Positions 5,701 to 6,676 of a stretch of DNA of 6,676 nucleotides are shown piece after piece. Position 1 is the stretch's first letter. Each line of letters starts with the position of its first letter. The notes below the pieces were generated by a model. The model ran no database searches. It worked only from the letters and a program-made list of their open reading frames with translations, and was not told the origin of the DNA. The position numbers and the translations under genes are program-made. This stretch comes from JANNHP01 sp031404455 (GTDB taxonomy: Bacteria > Planctomycetota > JAJSAM01 > JAJVHW01), in contig JANNHP010000149.1 in NCBI GenBank assembly GCA_031404455.1, forward strand, positions 1 through 6,676. The letters run 5' to 3'.

Positions 5701-6676
5701 GCGCCTCCTCTCCGCGCTCCTCACGCCGCTCTTCCTCATCGCCTTCTCGAGCGCCGCCTGGGCGACCGACAGCGACTCGGACGGCCTGTCCGATGACCTC
5801 GAGACGGCGTACGGCACCGATCCGAACGACGCGGACTCCGACGACGACGGCCTCTCGGATGGCGTCGAGGTCACCGACACCGGCAGCGATCCGCTCGAGC
5901 CCGACACGGACGGGGACAGCTACGACGACGACGTCGACGACGATCCGCTCGACGCGGGGACGGCCGACGGAGGCTCCGCGTACTCGGGCAACACCGCTCC
6001 GACCACGACGAATTGTGCGATCTCCGGGGAGAGCGCGGTCGACGGCTGCGGCGTCTATGTCCACGACGGGCACCTCACCTACTCGATGAGCGTCGGGAAC
6101 GCGAAGGGCGTGCGGCTGCCGTTCTGCCTGCCCCTCTACTACGACTCGTCGTGGGACTACGACGGTCCCTTCGGCATGAACATCGCCGGGCCGACCACGT
6201 CGACCTGCTCGGTGGACGGATCGGGGAACGTGACCATCTGGCAAGCCCCGATGGGTCCCGTGACTTGGACGAAGTCGGGATCGGTCTACATCCCGCCCGG
6301 CGGAGAGACGCGCACGGTGGAAGAGGACGACGACGTGTACACCGTCAGCTCGCCCGGCGGCATGCAATGGATCTACGGCACGAGCGGACACCTCGACCAG
6401 GTGCGCGACCGCTTCGGGAACTCGATCGACTACACGTACGACGTGAACGGCCTGGCCACGACGGCCACCGACTCGCGCGGTGAGTCGCACACACTCGACT
6501 ACTACGTGTCCACGGGACGCCTGAAGATGCTGACGATGGCGGACGGGCGCGTTTGGTACTTCAAGTACAACGCGCGCGCCCAGCTCATGCGGATCGAGGG
6601 GCCAGCGACGACGGAGTTCCCGGGCGGGATCTGGCTGGAATTCCGGTATTACGCCGAGCCCGGTGTTATGCGGAGT
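5690..6676 (+). CDS. Secreted RHS/YD-repeat protein with thrombospondin type 3 repeats (3' end outside window)
   Basis: The first 329 residues of a probably much larger surface or secreted protein; the frame is open to the right edge. A Sec signal peptide (KRLLSALLTPLFLIAFSSAAWA, cut after A25) is followed by Asp-rich calcium-binding repeats of thrombospondin type 3 kind at 27-90 (DSDSDGLSDDLE, GTDPNDADSDDDGLSDGVE, PDTDGDSYDDD). Residues 105-225 hold a beta-rich N-terminal domain with C109, C120, C146 and C173, which could form two disulfides. From about 226 RHS/YD-like repeats begin: QWIYGTSGHLDQVRDRFGNS, IDYTYDVNGLATTATDSRG, and WYFKYNARAQLMRIEGP. Such proteins build a large beta shell, and in many cases end in a variable toxin domain; whether this one does cannot be seen. 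ATG 5690-5692 overlaps the previous stop by 11 bases, with AGGTGG at 5681-5686 as ribosome binding site. Confidence 0.88.
   Translation, partial: MTSKRLLSALLTPLFLIAFSSAAWATDSDSDGLSDDLETAYGTDPNDADSDDDGLSDGVEVTDTGSDPLEPDTDGDSYDDDVDDDPLDAGTADGGSAYSGNTAPTTTNCAISGESAVDGCGVYVHDGHLTYSMSVGNAKGVRLPFCLPLYYDSSWDYDGPFGMNIAGPTTSTCSVDGSGNVTIWQAPMGPVTWTKSGSVYIPPGGETRTVEEDDDVYTVSSPGGMQWIYGTSGHLDQVRDRFGNSIDYTYDVNGLATTATDSRGESHTLDYYVSTGRLKMLTMADGRVWYFKYNARAQLMRIEGPATTEFPGGIWLEFRYYAEPGVMRS

Noticed and set aside
5312..6490. 392-residue minus-strand frame and the 5793-6483 plus-strand frames
   Set aside because: Shadows of the HEAT-like and RHS genes, whose frames carry signal peptides and recognised repeats.

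Overview
The window is very G+C rich, with strong G/C preference at third codon positions. It looks like a bacterial chromosome from a large-genome, environmental lineage. Secreted RHS/YD proteins with thrombospondin type 3 repeats, HEAT-repeat proteins and a bacterial archaemetzincin are common in Planctomycetota, Myxococcota and related candidate phyla, but no phylogenetic marker is present, so the phylum is a guess.

Left part (1-760). The window opens inside the last 73 codons of a gene whose product ends in a winged-helix module of the Schlafen-AlbA/RecG-like ATP-binding type. About 100 bases later lies the 3' half of a tRNA-Pro(GGG) gene (anticodon loop through CCA) without a 5' half. 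This is the classic scar of a tyrosine-recombinase insertion, so bases 1-327 are probably the end of an integrated element and the chromosomal flank starts near 373. Bases 373-759 hold no convincing intact gene: there is a small hairpin with a tandem repeat, and a short coding-like remnant on the minus strand.

Middle (760-4296). A plus-strand gene encodes a membrane-anchored archaemetzincin (peptidase family M54) with all zinc ligands present. It converges on three minus-strand genes, read in order 4296 to 1831: a 455-residue orphan protein, a 79-residue HNH endonuclease with a strong ribosome binding site, and a 221-residue helical protein that follows the HNH gene after 20 bases. A perfect 20-bp palindrome covers the start codon of the helical gene. 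The metzincin frame runs 213 bases into the helical gene in antisense, which suggests a frameshift near the metzincin 3' end or an unusual convergent overlap.

Right part (4297-6676). A decayed C-terminal piece of a copper-type P1B ATPase (GDGIND motif, the following membrane segment, and the typical C-terminus only in a second frame) lies after the divergent start of the orphan gene. After about 290 bases with no gene comes a two-gene secretion unit: a Sec-signal HEAT-like repeat protein whose last codons overlap the start of a secreted RHS/YD-repeat protein with calcium-binding thrombospondin type 3 repeats. The RHS gene runs off the right edge.

Overall this is an accessory, mosaic region: a tRNA attachment scar, gene remnants, a small nuclease cassette, an orphan gene and the beginning of a probable large surface protein. 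No integrase, transposase or CRISPR array is visible.
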